DNA of 50,106 nt from Rhodospirillaceae bacterium (GTDB lineage: Bacteria > Pseudomonadota > Alphaproteobacteria > SHVZ01): the NCBI GenBank assembly GCA_016792585.1, contig JAEULB010000019.1, positions 1 through 50,106 on the forward strand, given 5' to 3'. This document shows positions 21,555-30,458 of the stretch, one piece after another (the stretch's first letter is position 1; each line of letters starts with the position of its first letter). A model generated the notes under the pieces. It was not told the DNA's origin. It was given only the letters and a program-made list of their open reading frames with translations, and did no database searches. The translations under genes were made by a program, and so were the position numbers.

Positions 21555-22028
21555 ATGACCGGTGAGGTCGAACTCGCGGCGGGCCGGCGGCACGTCAAGT
21601 CCGCCAGCGCCTTCCGTACGATCAGCGAGGTCGCCGAGGATCTGGACGTGCCCTCGCACGTGCTCCGGTTCTGGGAGACCAAGTTCAGCCAGATCCGTCC
21701 GCTGAAGCGGGGCGGCGGCCGCCGCTACTACCGGCCGGAGGACGTCGAGCTCCTCCGCCGGATCCGCCAGCTCCTCTACCGCGATGGCTACACCATCAAG
21801 GGCGTCCAGCGCCTGCTCCGGGACCGCTCGGGCGACGCCGCGGGCGAGATCGAGGCAGCACCCGAGCCGCCGGCACCGCCGCCTCCGCCACCGGCGCCGG
21901 TCCGTTCCCAGCCTCCGGCTGCCCCGGCCGTGCCGAAGGCGGCGATGCCGCCTCGCGACCTGGCAGCGGTCGCCGACGAGCTGGCCGAGCTCAAGCGTCT
22001 CCTGATGCGGGCGCGCACCCGGGGCTGA
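21555..22028 (+). CDS. MerR family transcriptional regulator
   Basis: A 157-aa regulator with an N-terminal MerR winged helix (about residues 16-85): [66 protein letters not shown]. It is followed by a Pro/Ala-rich linker (about 97-130) and a short predicted helix ([20 protein letters not shown]). No metal or ligand-binding cysteines. This ihfA-linked MerR is conserved in alphaproteobacteria; its targets are unknown to me. Confidence 0.88.
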   Translation: MTGEVELAAGRRHVKSASAFRTISEVAEDLDVPSHVLRFWETKFSQIRPLKRGGGRRYYRPEDVELLRRIRQLLYRDGYTIKGVQRLLRDRSGDAAGEIEAAPEPPAPPPPPPAPVRSQPPAAPAVPKAAMPPRDLAAVADELAELKRLLMRARTRG

Positions 22029-22116
22029 CCTTCCCGTCGCTCTGGTTTTCCGGAAATTTACTGGTTTGCCGTTGTCGGCATTTTCTATTCTGGCTCTCCA
22101 ACCTGGAGGAAGAGGC

Positions 22117-23703
22117 ATGCGCAAGTTGCTTGGCGGGGTGGTCGGCGCGGTCATGGCGGCCGGTGCCGCGACGGCGGCGACGCCATCCGACACGATGGTG
22201 ATCGCCTGGGCGCTCGACGACGTCATCACCCTCGACCCCGCCCAGATCGGCGAGGTCAACTCGGACGAGTTCATGGGGAACGTCTGTGATTCCCTGCTGA
22301 CCACCGCCTATGACGACCCGAGCAAGCTCCTGCCGCATCTGGCCGAGAGCTGGACGCGATCCCCGGACGGCCTCACCTACACCTTCAAGATCAGGCAGGG
22401 GCTGAAGCATCCCTCCGGCAACCCGGTCACCGCCGAGGATGCCGCGTGGTCGATGCGACGCATCATTTGGCTCAATTTCGGCAACGCCGCCAGCCTGACC
22501 CAGTGGGGCTTCAGCAAGGAGAACATCGAGAAGTCGGTCCGGGCGACCGATCCCTCGACGCTGCTGGTCACCTTCGACAAGCCCTATCCGGAATCGCTGA
22601 TCCTGCCGGCGATGTTCACCGGCCGCTCGGCCTATGCCATCGACAAGGTCGAGGCCCTCAAGAACGCCAAGGGCGACGATCATGGCAATGCCTGGCTCAA
22701 GCAGAACTCCGCTTGCGTCGGCCCCTACAAGCTCCGCTCCCACACCGCCAACGAGACGCTCATCCTCGAACGCAACGACGGCTACTGGAAGGGCCCGGTG
22801 CCGCTTCGCCGGGTCATCGTCCGCCACGTGCCGGAATCGGCGGCGCAGCGCCTTCAGCTCGAGAAGGGCGACGTCGACATGGCGCGAATCCTCAACCCTG
22901 AGGATCTCGACAGCATCGAGAAGAATCCGAACACCCGCATCGTCCGGGTGCCGCGCCACCAGTACTACTACCTCTCCTTCAACACGAGCGATCCCGAGCT
23001 CTCGAACCCGAAGGTCCGCCAGGCCTTCCGCTACCTGATCGACTACCAGGGCCTCGAGAAGACGGTGATGCGCTACGAGGGCATCGGCCGCGCCAGCTTG
23101 GTGCCGCTCGGTGCCTTCGGCGCGCTCTCGCGCGAGGAAGGGCTTCCCTACAAGCTCGACCTCGCCAAGGCGAAGCAGCTGATGACCGAGGCCGGATTCC
23201 CGAACGGCTTCAAGAAGGAGCTGATCGTCGCCACCACCTTCCCATTCCCCGATATCGCCCAGCACGTGCAGGCGAACGCCGCGAAGATCGGCATCGATCT
23301 GCAGCTGAACCAGATGGCCAGCGCCGCGCGCCTGACCAAGGTCCGCTCGCGCGAGTACCAGATCTCTTCGTCGGTCTGGTCGACGGGCTACCCGGATGCC
23401 GACGCGATGGTCTCGCGCCACGGCTTCAACCCGGACAACCGCCTCGAAGCCAAGCAGAACATGTTCCCGTCATGGAACGCCGCCTGGAAGAGCGAGTGGT
23501 TCGACGACATGTGGATCAAGTCGCGGATGGAGCCGGATCCGGCCAAGCGCATCGCGATGTATCACGAGATCCAGAAGCGCCACATGGAAGAGTCGGGCAT
23601 GGTCTACATGTTCCAGGCAGTCCGGAACATCGCCGTGCACAAGCAGCTGAAGGACTTCAAGACGCATTCCTTCAAGCTCTGGTACACGACCGCGTCCAAA
23701 TAG
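22117..23703 (+). CDS. ABC transporter substrate-binding protein, peptide/opine type (SBP_bac_5)
   Basis: Periplasmic solute-binding protein of the dipeptide/oligopeptide/nickel family, 528 aa. The signal peptide spans about residues 1-21 (MRKLLGGVVGAVMAAGAATAA). Hallmarks are LPHLAESWTRSPDGLTYTFKIRQGLKHPSGNPVTAEDAAWSM (about 70-110) and the LYTDARIQ-like interior. The ATG at 22117 follows a GGAGGAAGAGG ribosome site. No transporter genes follow on the plus strand; the nearest permeases are the convergent operon at 24.7-28.5 kb, so this protein may feed that transporter or an unlinked one. The ligand is unknown. Confidence 0.88.
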   Translation: MRKLLGGVVGAVMAAGAATAATPSDTMVIAWALDDVITLDPAQIGEVNSDEFMGNVCDSLLTTAYDDPSKLLPHLAESWTRSPDGLTYTFKIRQGLKHPSGNPVTAEDAAWSMRRIIWLNFGNAASLTQWGFSKENIEKSVRATDPSTLLVTFDKPYPESLILPAMFTGRSAYAIDKVEALKNAKGDDHGNAWLKQNSACVGPYKLRSHTANETLILERNDGYWKGPVPLRRVIVRHVPESAAQRLQLEKGDVDMARILNPEDLDSIEKNPNTRIVRVPRHQYYYLSFNTSDPELSNPKVRQAFRYLIDYQGLEKTVMRYEGIGRASLVPLGAFGALSREEGLPYKLDLAKAKQLMTEAGFPNGFKKELIVATTFPFPDIAQHVQANAAKIGIDLQLNQMASAARLTKVRSREYQISSSVWSTGYPDADAMVSRHGFNPDNRLEAKQNMFPSWNAAWKSEWFDDMWIKSRMEPDPAKRIAMYHEIQKRHMEESGMVYMFQAVRNIAVHKQLKDFKTHSFKLWYTTASK

Positions 23704-23724
23704 CGACCAGGTCGGTCGCGCGCT

Positions 23725-24675
23725 TCAGCCCTGGAGCGCGCGGCCGATCAGCGCCGCATCGGCGTTGCCGCCGGAGAGAACGACCGCCACGCGCTTGCCG
23801 CGCTGGCGGTCTTTCTCTTTGAGGAGGGCCGCCAAGGCCGCGGAGCCCGCACCTTCGGCGAGGTTGTGGGTGTCCTTGAGGAGAATGCGGATCCCTTCCA
23901 GGATCTCGTCCTCGCTGACCGAGACGATCCGCTCCAGCCCGCGCTTCAGCCATTTGAACGCCTCGGGGTGCGGGGATGCGATCTCCAGGCCCTCGGCGAC
24001 CGTGCGGCCGGGCTTGTCGATCACCTTGTCCGCGTTCCAGGAGAGCTCGTAGGCGTTGGCGTTTGCCGATACAACCCCGACAATCCTGGTCTTGAGGCCG
24101 AGGGCGTCTCGGGCGGCGATCACGCCGCAGGCGCCGGAACCGAGACCGATCGGCACGTAGACGGTGTCGAGGTCGGGCACGCCCTTGAACAGCTCGAGCG
24201 CATAAGAGGCGACGCCGATGACCAGATCGGGGTGCCAAGGCGGGACGAAATGGAGCCCGGCATTGCTGCCAAGCTTCTGGGCGAGCGCGATCTTCTCCTC
24301 GGTCGTCGCTCCCTGATCGACCAGCTCGGCGCCGAGGGCGGCCATCGAGGCGCGTTTCTCGGGGTTCGAGGTCTCGCCGATCACGATCATCGCCCGCATG
24401 CCGAGGCGCTTGGCCGAATAGGCGAGGCTCTGGCCATGGTTGCCGCTGCTGGCGCTGACCACGCCCGGCGTGTTCGGCTCGCGCTGCTTCAGCCGGTTGA
24501 GATAGGTCACGCCGCCGCGGCACTTGAAGGCGCCCAAGGGCGTGTGGTTCTCGTGCTTGACGAACACGTCGCCGCCGACCCGCTCGGACAAGAGCGCCCA
24601 GCGATGCTGGGCGGTCGGCGGGATCACGGCATGGACTTCGTCGGATGCTGCTTCGAGTTCGGCGAGCGAGAACAT
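23725..24675 (-). CDS. PLP-dependent threonine/serine dehydratase-like enzyme
   Basis: Fold-type II PLP enzyme, 316 aa, probably an ammonia-lyase or dehydratase acting on a hydroxy- or amino-acid. The Schiff-base lysine is Lys51 in HTPLGAFKCRGG; the phosphate/carboxylate loop is SSGNHGQ (76-82) and the PLP-phosphate glycine loop is GLGSGACG. It lacks the regulatory ACT domain of IlvA and is the length of catabolic TdcB/EutB-type enzymes. It begins three bases after the dppF-like stop, so it is the last gene of the transporter operon, suggesting it degrades an imported substrate. The exact substrate cannot be assigned. Confidence 0.85.
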   Translation of the reverse strand: MFSLAELEAASDEVHAVIPPTAQHRWALLSERVGGDVFVKHENHTPLGAFKCRGGVTYLNRLKQREPNTPGVVSASSGNHGQSLAYSAKRLGMRAMIVIGETSNPEKRASMAALGAELVDQGATTEEKIALAQKLGSNAGLHFVPPWHPDLVIGVASYALELFKGVPDLDTVYVPIGLGSGACGVIAARDALGLKTRIVGVVSANANAYELSWNADKVIDKPGRTVAEGLEIASPHPEAFKWLKRGLERIVSVSEDEILEGIRILLKDTHNLAEGAGSAALAALLKEKDRQRGKRVAVVLSGGNADAALIGRALQG

Positions 24676-24678
24676 TCT

Positions 24679-25638
24679 TCAGGCCTCGGGCGGGCGGGTG
24701 AGCTGGCCCGCATGATGGCACGCCGCCTCGTGGCCGTCGCCATGCCGGACGAGCGCCGGATCGACCTTGGTGCAGATCGAGGTGGCGATCGGGCAACGCG
24801 GGTGGAAGCGGCACCCCTTCGGGATGTCGAGCGGGCTTGCGATATCGCCGCCGATCGGCGCCGCCTGACGCCGTCTTGCCGGATCGGGGATCGCCTGGAT
24901 CAAGGCACGCGTGTAAGGGTGCAACGGCCTCGCCCAGAGGTCGGCGCCGGCCGCGCTTTCGACGATCCGGCCGAGATACATGACCAGCACTCGGTTGGCG
25001 AAGTAGCGGATCACCGAGAGGTCGTGGGAGATGAAGAGGTAGGAGAGGCCGTATTCCCGCTTCATCTCGACCAGCAGGTTCAGGATCTGTGCCTGGATCG
25101 AAAGATCGAGGGCCGAGACCGGCTCGTCGCAGACGACGAGCTCCGGTCCCAGGATCAGCGCCCGGGCGATGCCGATGCGCTGGCGCTGGCCGCCGGAGAA
25201 CTCATGCGGATATCGGGAGAGCGACGAGAGCGGCAGGCCGCCCTGCTCGATCATCCGGGGCACGCGGCGTTTGCGCTCTGCCCGGTCGCCGATGCCGTGG
25301 ACGTAGAGAGGCGCGGTCAGGATTCGCTCGATCGTGTGCCGTGGGTTCAGCGAGCTGAACGGATCCTGGAAAATCATCTGCGCCCGCCGGCGGAACGGTC
25401 CGAGCGCATCGGCGGGGAGCCGCGAGACCTCCTCGCCGTCGAAGCCGACCGAGCCCGAGGTCGGTTGGACCAGGCGGAGGACGGCCTTCCCCAGGGTCGA
25501 CTTGCCGCAGCCGGACTCGCCGACGAGGCCGACGCTCTCGCCCTTGTCGACGGTCAGCGATACGCCGTCGACGGCGCGAAGCTCGCCCTCCGGCGTCCGG
25601 AAATGGGTGTGGAGGTCAACGACCGACAGCAGCGGCAT
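24679..25638 (-). CDS. Peptide-type ABC transporter ATPase (DppF/OppF class)
   Basis: ATP-binding subunit, 319 aa. Walker A GESGCGKSTLGK (about residues 39-50), signature FSGGQRQRIGIARAL, Walker B LVVCDEPVSALD, and the C-terminal oligopeptide/dipeptide transporter extension with cysteine-rich FHPRCPIATSIC, which may hold an Fe-S cluster as in several DppD/OppF proteins. Starts inside the preceding ATPase gene (23-base overlap), so translation is coupled. Confidence 0.92.
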   Translation of the reverse strand: MPLLSVVDLHTHFRTPEGELRAVDGVSLTVDKGESVGLVGESGCGKSTLGKAVLRLVQPTSGSVGFDGEEVSRLPADALGPFRRRAQMIFQDPFSSLNPRHTIERILTAPLYVHGIGDRAERKRRVPRMIEQGGLPLSSLSRYPHEFSGGQRQRIGIARALILGPELVVCDEPVSALDLSIQAQILNLLVEMKREYGLSYLFISHDLSVIRYFANRVLVMYLGRIVESAAGADLWARPLHPYTRALIQAIPDPARRRQAAPIGGDIASPLDIPKGCRFHPRCPIATSICTKVDPALVRHGDGHEAACHHAGQLTRPPEA

Positions 25639-26620
25639 CGATCGGTTCCAGAGTGGCGGCGACGGGCGGGCAGGCCAGCAGCCGGCCGGGACGGACCGGC
25701 ATCAGCGGCGGCGGCGCGGTCCGGCACGATGGCTGTGCCAACGGGCAGCGCGGGACGAAGGGGCATCCCGGCTCGCCGATCGCGGATGAGATGCTGCCCG
25801 GAATCTCGCGGAGCGTTCCGGCGGTGTAGTGAAGGCTGGCGTCCAGCCTCGGCGAGGCCGCGAGCAGGCCGCGCGTATAGGGATGAAGCGGATCGCCGAG
25901 CAGCGCGGCGGCTTCCGCCTCCTCGGCGCCGCGGCCCGCATACATGACGACGACCCGATCGGCCCATTGGCCGACGATGCCGAGGTCGTGGGTGATCAGC
26001 ATCAGCGCCATGCCGAGGTCGCGGCGGAGACTCTCGAGGAGGTCCAGCACCTGGGCCTGGATCGTCACGTCGAGCGCGGTCGTCGGCTCGTCGGCGATCA
26101 GCAGCTTCGGCGTGCAGGCGACCGCCATCGCGATCATCACCCGCTGACGCATGCCGCCCGAGAGGCGGTGCGGGAAATCGTCGACACGGCGATGCGGATC
26201 GGCGACGCGGACGAGATCGAGAAGCTCGATCGCCCGTTTCCTCGCCGACTCGGCCGAAAGCCCTTCGTGCAGGCGCAGCACCTCGGCGATCTGCTTGCCG
26301 ACGGTCAGCACCGGATTGAGGGAAGTCATCGGCTCCTGGAAGATCATCGCGATCTCGCGGCCCCGGACCTTGCGCATCTCCGGTTCCGGCAAGGCGAAGA
26401 GATCGCGGCCCTGGAATCGCACGGTGCCGGTGGCAATCCTGGCGGTACGCGGCAGAAGGCGCATGATCGCGAGCGCGGTCAGCGACTTGCCGGAACCGCT
26501 CTCGCCGACGACGGCGACTGTCTCGCCGGCGGCAACTCGGAAGCCGAAATCGGCGACCGGCGTTCCGCCCGGGAACGCGATGGTCAGCCCAGAAACATCG
26601 AGCAGCGGTGCTTTGCTCAT
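25616..26620 (-). CDS. Peptide-type ABC transporter ATPase (DppD/OppD class)
   Basis: Partner ATPase, 334 aa from the ATG at 26620 ([16 protein letters not shown]). Walker A GESGSGKS (about residues 38-45), signature [15 protein letters not shown], Walker [13 protein letters not shown], and a C-terminal OppD extension [15 protein letters not shown]. An in-frame reading extends upstream through dppC-like sequence in the wrong frame and was discarded. Overlaps the permease gene by four bases. Confidence 0.92.
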   Translation of the reverse strand: MSKAPLLDVSGLTIAFPGGTPVADFGFRVAAGETVAVVGESGSGKSLTALAIMRLLPRTARIATGTVRFQGRDLFALPEPEMRKVRGREIAMIFQEPMTSLNPVLTVGKQIAEVLRLHEGLSAESARKRAIELLDLVRVADPHRRVDDFPHRLSGGMRQRVMIAMAVACTPKLLIADEPTTALDVTIQAQVLDLLESLRRDLGMALMLITHDLGIVGQWADRVVVMYAGRGAEEAEAAALLGDPLHPYTRGLLAASPRLDASLHYTAGTLREIPGSISSAIGEPGCPFVPRCPLAQPSCRTAPPPLMPVRPGRLLACPPVAATLEPIDAAAVGR

Positions 26621-27498
26621 CGCTCGCCGGAAAGGCGTGGGTTGAGCGCGTCGTTGAGCGCGTCGCCGATCATGTTGAGCGCCAGCACGGTGAGCACGAT
26701 GGCAATGCCCGGGATCGCGGTCAGGTACCAGGCGGTCCTGAGCGTCTCGCGGCTGGCGCCGATCATGCTCCCCCAGCTGATCCGGTTGGGATCGCCGAGG
26801 CCCATGAACGACAACGCCGACTCCATCAGGATCGCCGAGGCGACGATCACCGAGGAGGTCACGATGATCGGCGGCAACGCGTTCGGCAGGATCTCGATGA
26901 AGATGATGCGGAGATGGCCATATCCGAGGCCGCGTGCGGCGGTGACGAAGTCTTTTTCCCTCAGCGAGCGAAACTCGGCGCGGACCAGGCGCGCGATGGT
27001 CGGCCAGGTCACCAGCGCGATACCGACGGTGATGCTCTCGACGCGGGGCTCGGCGATCGCGACCAGGACCACCAACATCAGGAAGCTGGGCGTGGTCTGG
27101 AAGATCTCGACCAGGCGCACCAGGGCATCGTCGATGCGGCCGCCGAAATAGCCAGCGGTGGCGCCGACGACGATGCCGATGGTGACCCCTAGGGCCATCG
27201 CCGCGATGCCGATCACCAGCGATATCCGCGAGCCCCAGACCAGGCCCGCGGCGACGTCGCGCCCGAGACTGTCGCTCCCAAGCAGGAACTTGGGGTTCTG
27301 GCCGGGCCACAGGAACGGACGCGCCACCATCGACAGCGGGTCTTCCGGATAGATCAGCGGCGCGGTCAGCGCGACGATCGTGACGAAGACGAGGAAGGCC
27401 GTCGCCAGCACCGCCGCCGGGTTGCGGAAGAAGGCGCGGACCGCTCGCCAGGAGCCCGACGAGGACGCGATGACCTCGGTCGTTGTTGTCGTCGTCAT
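26617..27498 (-). CDS. Peptide-type ABC permease (DppC class)
   Basis: Inner-membrane permease, 293 aa, with an N-terminal cytoplasmic region, about six membrane segments and the coupling (EAA) motif VTAARGLGYGHLRIIFIEILPN (about residues 195-215). The periplasmic loop after the first helix includes PFLWPGQNPKFLLGSDSLGRDV, characteristic of DppC/OppC. The start overlaps the DppB-like stop by four bases (ATGA). Confidence 0.92.
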   Translation of the reverse strand: MTTTTTTEVIASSSGSWRAVRAFFRNPAAVLATAFLVFVTIVALTAPLIYPEDPLSMVARPFLWPGQNPKFLLGSDSLGRDVAAGLVWGSRISLVIGIAAMALGVTIGIVVGATAGYFGGRIDDALVRLVEIFQTTPSFLMLVVLVAIAEPRVESITVGIALVTWPTIARLVRAEFRSLREKDFVTAARGLGYGHLRIIFIEILPNALPPIIVTSSVIVASAILMESALSFMGLGDPNRISWGSMIGASRETLRTAWYLTAIPGIAIVLTVLALNMIGDALNDALNPRLSGER

Positions 27499-28481
27499 CG
27501 GACCTCGACCCTGGGGTCGAGCCAGGCATGCAGCAGGTCGACCAGTGTGTTGGCGATGATGACGAGGAACGACGACAGCAGCAGCACGCCGAGCAGGACG
27601 TTGAAGTCGCGCCGCATGACGGATTCGAAGGCGAGGCGGCCGAGACCTGGCCAGCTATAGACCGTCTCGACCACGACCGCGCCGCCGAGGATGCCGCCGA
27701 GATGGATCCCGGCGAGCGTCGTCACCGGCAGCAGCGCGTTGCGGACGATGTGGCGGAGCGTCACGGCGAGCGGCGGGAGGCCCTTCGCGGCGGCGGTGCG
27801 GACGTAGTCCTGGGAGGCGACCTCCAGCACCGCGGCGCGGGTCAGGCGGCCATAGATCGCGACGTAGAAGAGTGCCAGCGAGGTCGCCGGCAAGATCATG
27901 TGTTTCAGGCGGTCGAGCACGTAGTCGATGCCGGTGAGGCCGGCGCCGATCGTTTCCTGGCCGCCGCTCGGAAGCCAGCCGAGCTTGACCGAGAACAGCA
28001 CGATCAGCATGAGGCCGATCCAGAATCCGGGCACGGAGTAAAAGATCAACGAGACCACGGAAAGGACGCGATCTGGCCAGCGGCCGGCGGTCAGCGCCAT
28101 GGCGGTGCCGAGCGCAATGCCGATGCCGAGCGCGATCGCGAGTGCCATGCCCATCAGCATCAGGGTCGAGGGCAGGCGCTGGCCGATCAGCTCGGAAACC
28201 GGCATGCCGTAGCGCGGTGACTGGCCGAGGCTGAACTGCGCGAGGTTGCCGAGATAGGCCAGGAGCTGCTGCAGCACCGGCACGTCGAGGCCGAAGCGCT
28301 GGCGCAACATCACCATCGTCTCTTCGGTGGCCGCGCCGAACTCGCCGGCCATGACGTCGGCGGCGTCGCCCGGCGCCAGCTTCAAGAGCAGGAAGTTGAG
28401 GACAATGATGCCGAGGATCGTCGGCACCGCCTGCACCACGGTCCGTCTAAGCACCCGCAGCAGGCGTCGGTTCTCGAGCAT
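27495..28481 (-). CDS. Peptide-type ABC permease (DppB class)
   Basis: Permease partner, 328 aa. The N-terminal membrane segment PTILGIIVLNFLLLKLAPGDAAD is the standard DppB start; the EAA motif is DYVRTAAAKGLPPLAVTLRHIVRNALLP (about residues 209-235). Separated by 51 bases from the binding-protein gene upstream, a gap containing a strong hairpin. Confidence 0.92.
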   Translation of the reverse strand: MLENRRLLRVLRRTVVQAVPTILGIIVLNFLLLKLAPGDAADVMAGEFGAATEETMVMLRQRFGLDVPVLQQLLAYLGNLAQFSLGQSPRYGMPVSELIGQRLPSTLMLMGMALAIALGIGIALGTAMALTAGRWPDRVLSVVSLIFYSVPGFWIGLMLIVLFSVKLGWLPSGGQETIGAGLTGIDYVLDRLKHMILPATSLALFYVAIYGRLTRAAVLEVASQDYVRTAAAKGLPPLAVTLRHIVRNALLPVTTLAGIHLGGILGGAVVVETVYSWPGLGRLAFESVMRRDFNVLLGVLLLSSFLVIIANTLVDLLHAWLDPRVEVR

Positions 28482-28494
28482 GATCTGATCTTAA

Positions 28495-28521
28495 CCCTCC
28501 CCCGGCTGAGCCGGGGGAGGG
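28495..28521 (-). promoter_or_regulatory. Intercistronic stem-loop between binding-protein and permease genes
   Basis: Perfect stem CCCTCCCCCGGC / GCCGGGGGAGGG (28495-28506 / 28510-28521) with a three-base loop, no T tract on either strand. Such hairpins between a binding-protein gene and its permeases usually stabilise or partly terminate the message so that the periplasmic protein is made in excess. Confidence 0.6.
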
Positions 28522-28532
28522 AAGATGAGGCA

Positions 28533-30116
28533 TCAGTCGACGAAGTGCACGTCGGCGAAGTTGTCGCCGAGGCCCTCGGCGCCGCGGGCGTAGTTGCGAA
28601 TCTTCTTGTTGGCGATGATGACCTCGAGCGGCGAGATCATGTCGACCGAGGGCACATCCGCATGGACGATCCGCTGGAACTCCGAGAAGAGCTGCTTGCG
28701 CTTGGCCGGATCGATCTCGACCGCCGCCGCCTCGAGCAGGCGGTCGACCTCGGGGTTCTCGTAGTGGGCCGAGTTCGAGAAGGGCAGGCCGATGCGGAAG
28801 TTCTTCGACCAGTATCCCCGCTGCACGCCGACCGTCGGGTCGAAGACGTTGGTCAGGGACTCGACGGTGAGGTCGAAGGCTCGGTCGGTGTAGACGGCCT
28901 TCACATAGGCGCCGAACTCGAGGTTCTGCGTGGTCGCGTCGATGCCGACGCGGCGGAGCGACTGCCGCACGAACTCGGCGAGGCGGGCGTCGATGAAGGG
29001 GTTGTAGAGGAGGCGCAGCGGGAAGCGCATGCCGCCCGCCGCCCGCGGATGGCCGGCCTCGTCGAGCAGCTTGTTGGCGAGGTCCACGTCGAACTTCCGA
29101 GCCTGCACCGCCGGGTCGTACCACGTGCTCAGCGCGACGCTGATCGGCGAGGGCGAGACCTTGGCATAGCCGTAGAAGACCGTGTCGACGATCGCCTGGA
29201 GGTCGAGCGCGTGTGCGATCGCCTCGCGCACCTTCTTGTTCTTCAGGATCGGCGTGTCGAGGTTGATGAACATCTGATGCTGCGCGCCGGTATAGGCGAA
29301 GCTGCGGGTATCGACCGCCAGGCGCGGATGGGTCTTGTAGCGCTCCATGTCGGAGAGCGGCACCGGCGCCAGGCCACCGAGATCGAGGTCGCCGGCCTCG
29401 AAGGCAGCGGCGCGGGCGGCAGCATCCGGCATGAAGCGGATGATGACGCGGTCGAGATAGGGCCTCGGCTTGTCCCAGTAGTTCGGGTTCCGGTCGAGGA
29501 CCGCGTGGCTGCCGCGCACCCATTCCTTGAGCACGAAGGGGCCGGTGCCGATGTGCTGCGGCGGGCCGGGCGGCGTCGCCACGTCGAAGTTCTCGAAGAC
29601 GTGCTTCGGCACGATCGGCGACTCCGACGGCCCGAGCGCCACCAGCAGGTAGGGCGAGGGCTTCGAGAGTACGACCACCGCGGTCTTCGCATCCGGCGTC
29701 TTCACCTCGGTGACGTTGGCGAAGGTGCCGCGGCCGCGCGGATGGCCGGCCTTGAGGCGCATGATCGAGAACGCGACATCGGCCGATGTGAACGGCTTGC
29801 CGTCGTGGAAGGTCACGCCCTCGCGGAGATTGAAGGTGTACTGGAGCCCGTCCGGCGAAAGCGACCAGCTGGTCGCCAGCATCGGCAGCGGCTTCAGGTC
29901 GATGTCATAGGTGACGAGGCCGTCCCAGATCTTGGAAGAGGTCGTCGGCGTCGAGGTGTTGTTGAGCGCCGAGAGCGTCGGCGGCTCGTACTTCATGACG
30001 AAGCGGAGCGTGCCGCCGTGCTTCGGCTGCTGGGCGTCGGCGGCGGGTGCAACGAGGGCCGCGCCGGCGAGCAGGGCCGCAGCAGCCGCGGCGGTACGCA
30101 AAAACGGTGAGATCAC
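28533..30116 (-). CDS. ABC transporter substrate-binding protein, peptide type (SBP_bac_5)
   Basis: Periplasmic solute-binding protein, 527 aa, first gene of the transporter operon on the minus strand. It starts with GTG after a GGGGAGG site; the signal peptide is about residues 1-28 (to ADAQQ). Family hallmarks are HGGTLRFVMKYEPPTLSALNN, WDGLVTYDIDLKPLPMLATSWSLSPDGLQYTFNLREGVTFHDGKPFTSADVAFS (about 68-120). Unlike the plus-strand relative at 22.1 kb, the permeases follow directly. The ligand is unknown; peptides, opines and modified amino acids are all possible. Confidence 0.9.
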   Translation of the reverse strand: MISPFLRTAAAAAALLAGAALVAPAADAQQPKHGGTLRFVMKYEPPTLSALNNTSTPTTSSKIWDGLVTYDIDLKPLPMLATSWSLSPDGLQYTFNLREGVTFHDGKPFTSADVAFSIMRLKAGHPRGRGTFANVTEVKTPDAKTAVVVLSKPSPYLLVALGPSESPIVPKHVFENFDVATPPGPPQHIGTGPFVLKEWVRGSHAVLDRNPNYWDKPRPYLDRVIIRFMPDAAARAAAFEAGDLDLGGLAPVPLSDMERYKTHPRLAVDTRSFAYTGAQHQMFINLDTPILKNKKVREAIAHALDLQAIVDTVFYGYAKVSPSPISVALSTWYDPAVQARKFDVDLANKLLDEAGHPRAAGGMRFPLRLLYNPFIDARLAEFVRQSLRRVGIDATTQNLEFGAYVKAVYTDRAFDLTVESLTNVFDPTVGVQRGYWSKNFRIGLPFSNSAHYENPEVDRLLEAAAVEIDPAKRKQLFSEFQRIVHADVPSVDMISPLEVIIANKKIRNYARGAEGLGDNFADVHFVD

Positions 30117-30284
30117 GACAGCCTCCCCGGAGATGTCGATGGATGTGGACGGCAGATAACAAAAAACTGGTTGCTCGTGTGAAAAAAATCAATACACAAA
30201 ATTACATAGTTAAATATGCCGCGGCTATGCGGGATCATCCTCCGCAATCGGAGGCGACCGGTCGAGCCAAATGTTCGGGAGAAT
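30117..30284. other. AT-rich control region of the peptide-type transporter operon
   Basis: 168 bases between the operon start and tRNA-Pro. Positions about 30158-30226 are strongly A/T-rich (runs of A, TTACATAGTTAAATATG), standing out from the GC-rich background, and probably hold the operon promoter on the minus strand. Several -10-like hexamers overlap, so I do not pick one. Confidence 0.4.
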
Positions 30285-30361
30285 TGGTCGGAGCGGCGGG
30301 ATTTGAACCCACGACCCCCAGTCCCCCAGACTGATGCGCTACCAGGCTGCGCTACGCTCCG
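30285..30361 (-). tRNA. tRNA-Pro (anticodon GGG)
   Basis: Read on the minus strand, the acceptor stem CGGAGCG / CGCTCCG (30361-30355 / 30095-type partner at 30289-30295), D arm with GCGCAGCCTGGTAGCGC, anticodon arm TCAGT-CTGGGGG-ACTGG (anticodon GGG), T arm GTGGG-TTCGAAT-CCCGC, discriminator A and encoded CCA (30285-30287) form a complete cloverleaf of 77 bases including CCA. It decodes CCC and CCU. The closest plus-strand and minus-strand reading frames across it are spurious. Confidence 0.96.
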
Positions 30362-30411
30362 ACCGGGGTAATCCACCAGCGGCACGAGGCCGCCGGCCGG
30401 GGGAAGGTGAG

Positions 30412-30440
30412 CTTATAGCGACGGGGTGCGGGCGGCGCAA
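30412..30440 (-). promoter_or_regulatory. candidate promoter of tRNA-Pro
   Basis: On the minus strand: TTGCGC (30440-30435), 17-base spacer, TATAAG (30417-30412). It lies about 50 bases upstream of the mature tRNA 5' end, giving a plausible short leader, in the gap between the oxidoreductase stop (30459) and the tRNA. Confidence 0.5.
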
Positions 30441-30458
30441 TCTTACAGCGTCCCACTC

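Noticed and set aside
28545..30110. 521-residue plus-strand open frame opposite the binding-protein gene
   Set aside because: Antisense shadow of a protein with signal peptide and family motifs; no ribosome site or domain.
30047..30385. Short frames on both strands reading through tRNA-Pro (ending GFEPTTPSPPD or containing GSASVWGTGGRGFKSRRSDQ)
   Set aside because: These are the well-known spurious translations of tRNA genes; the cloverleaf is complete.
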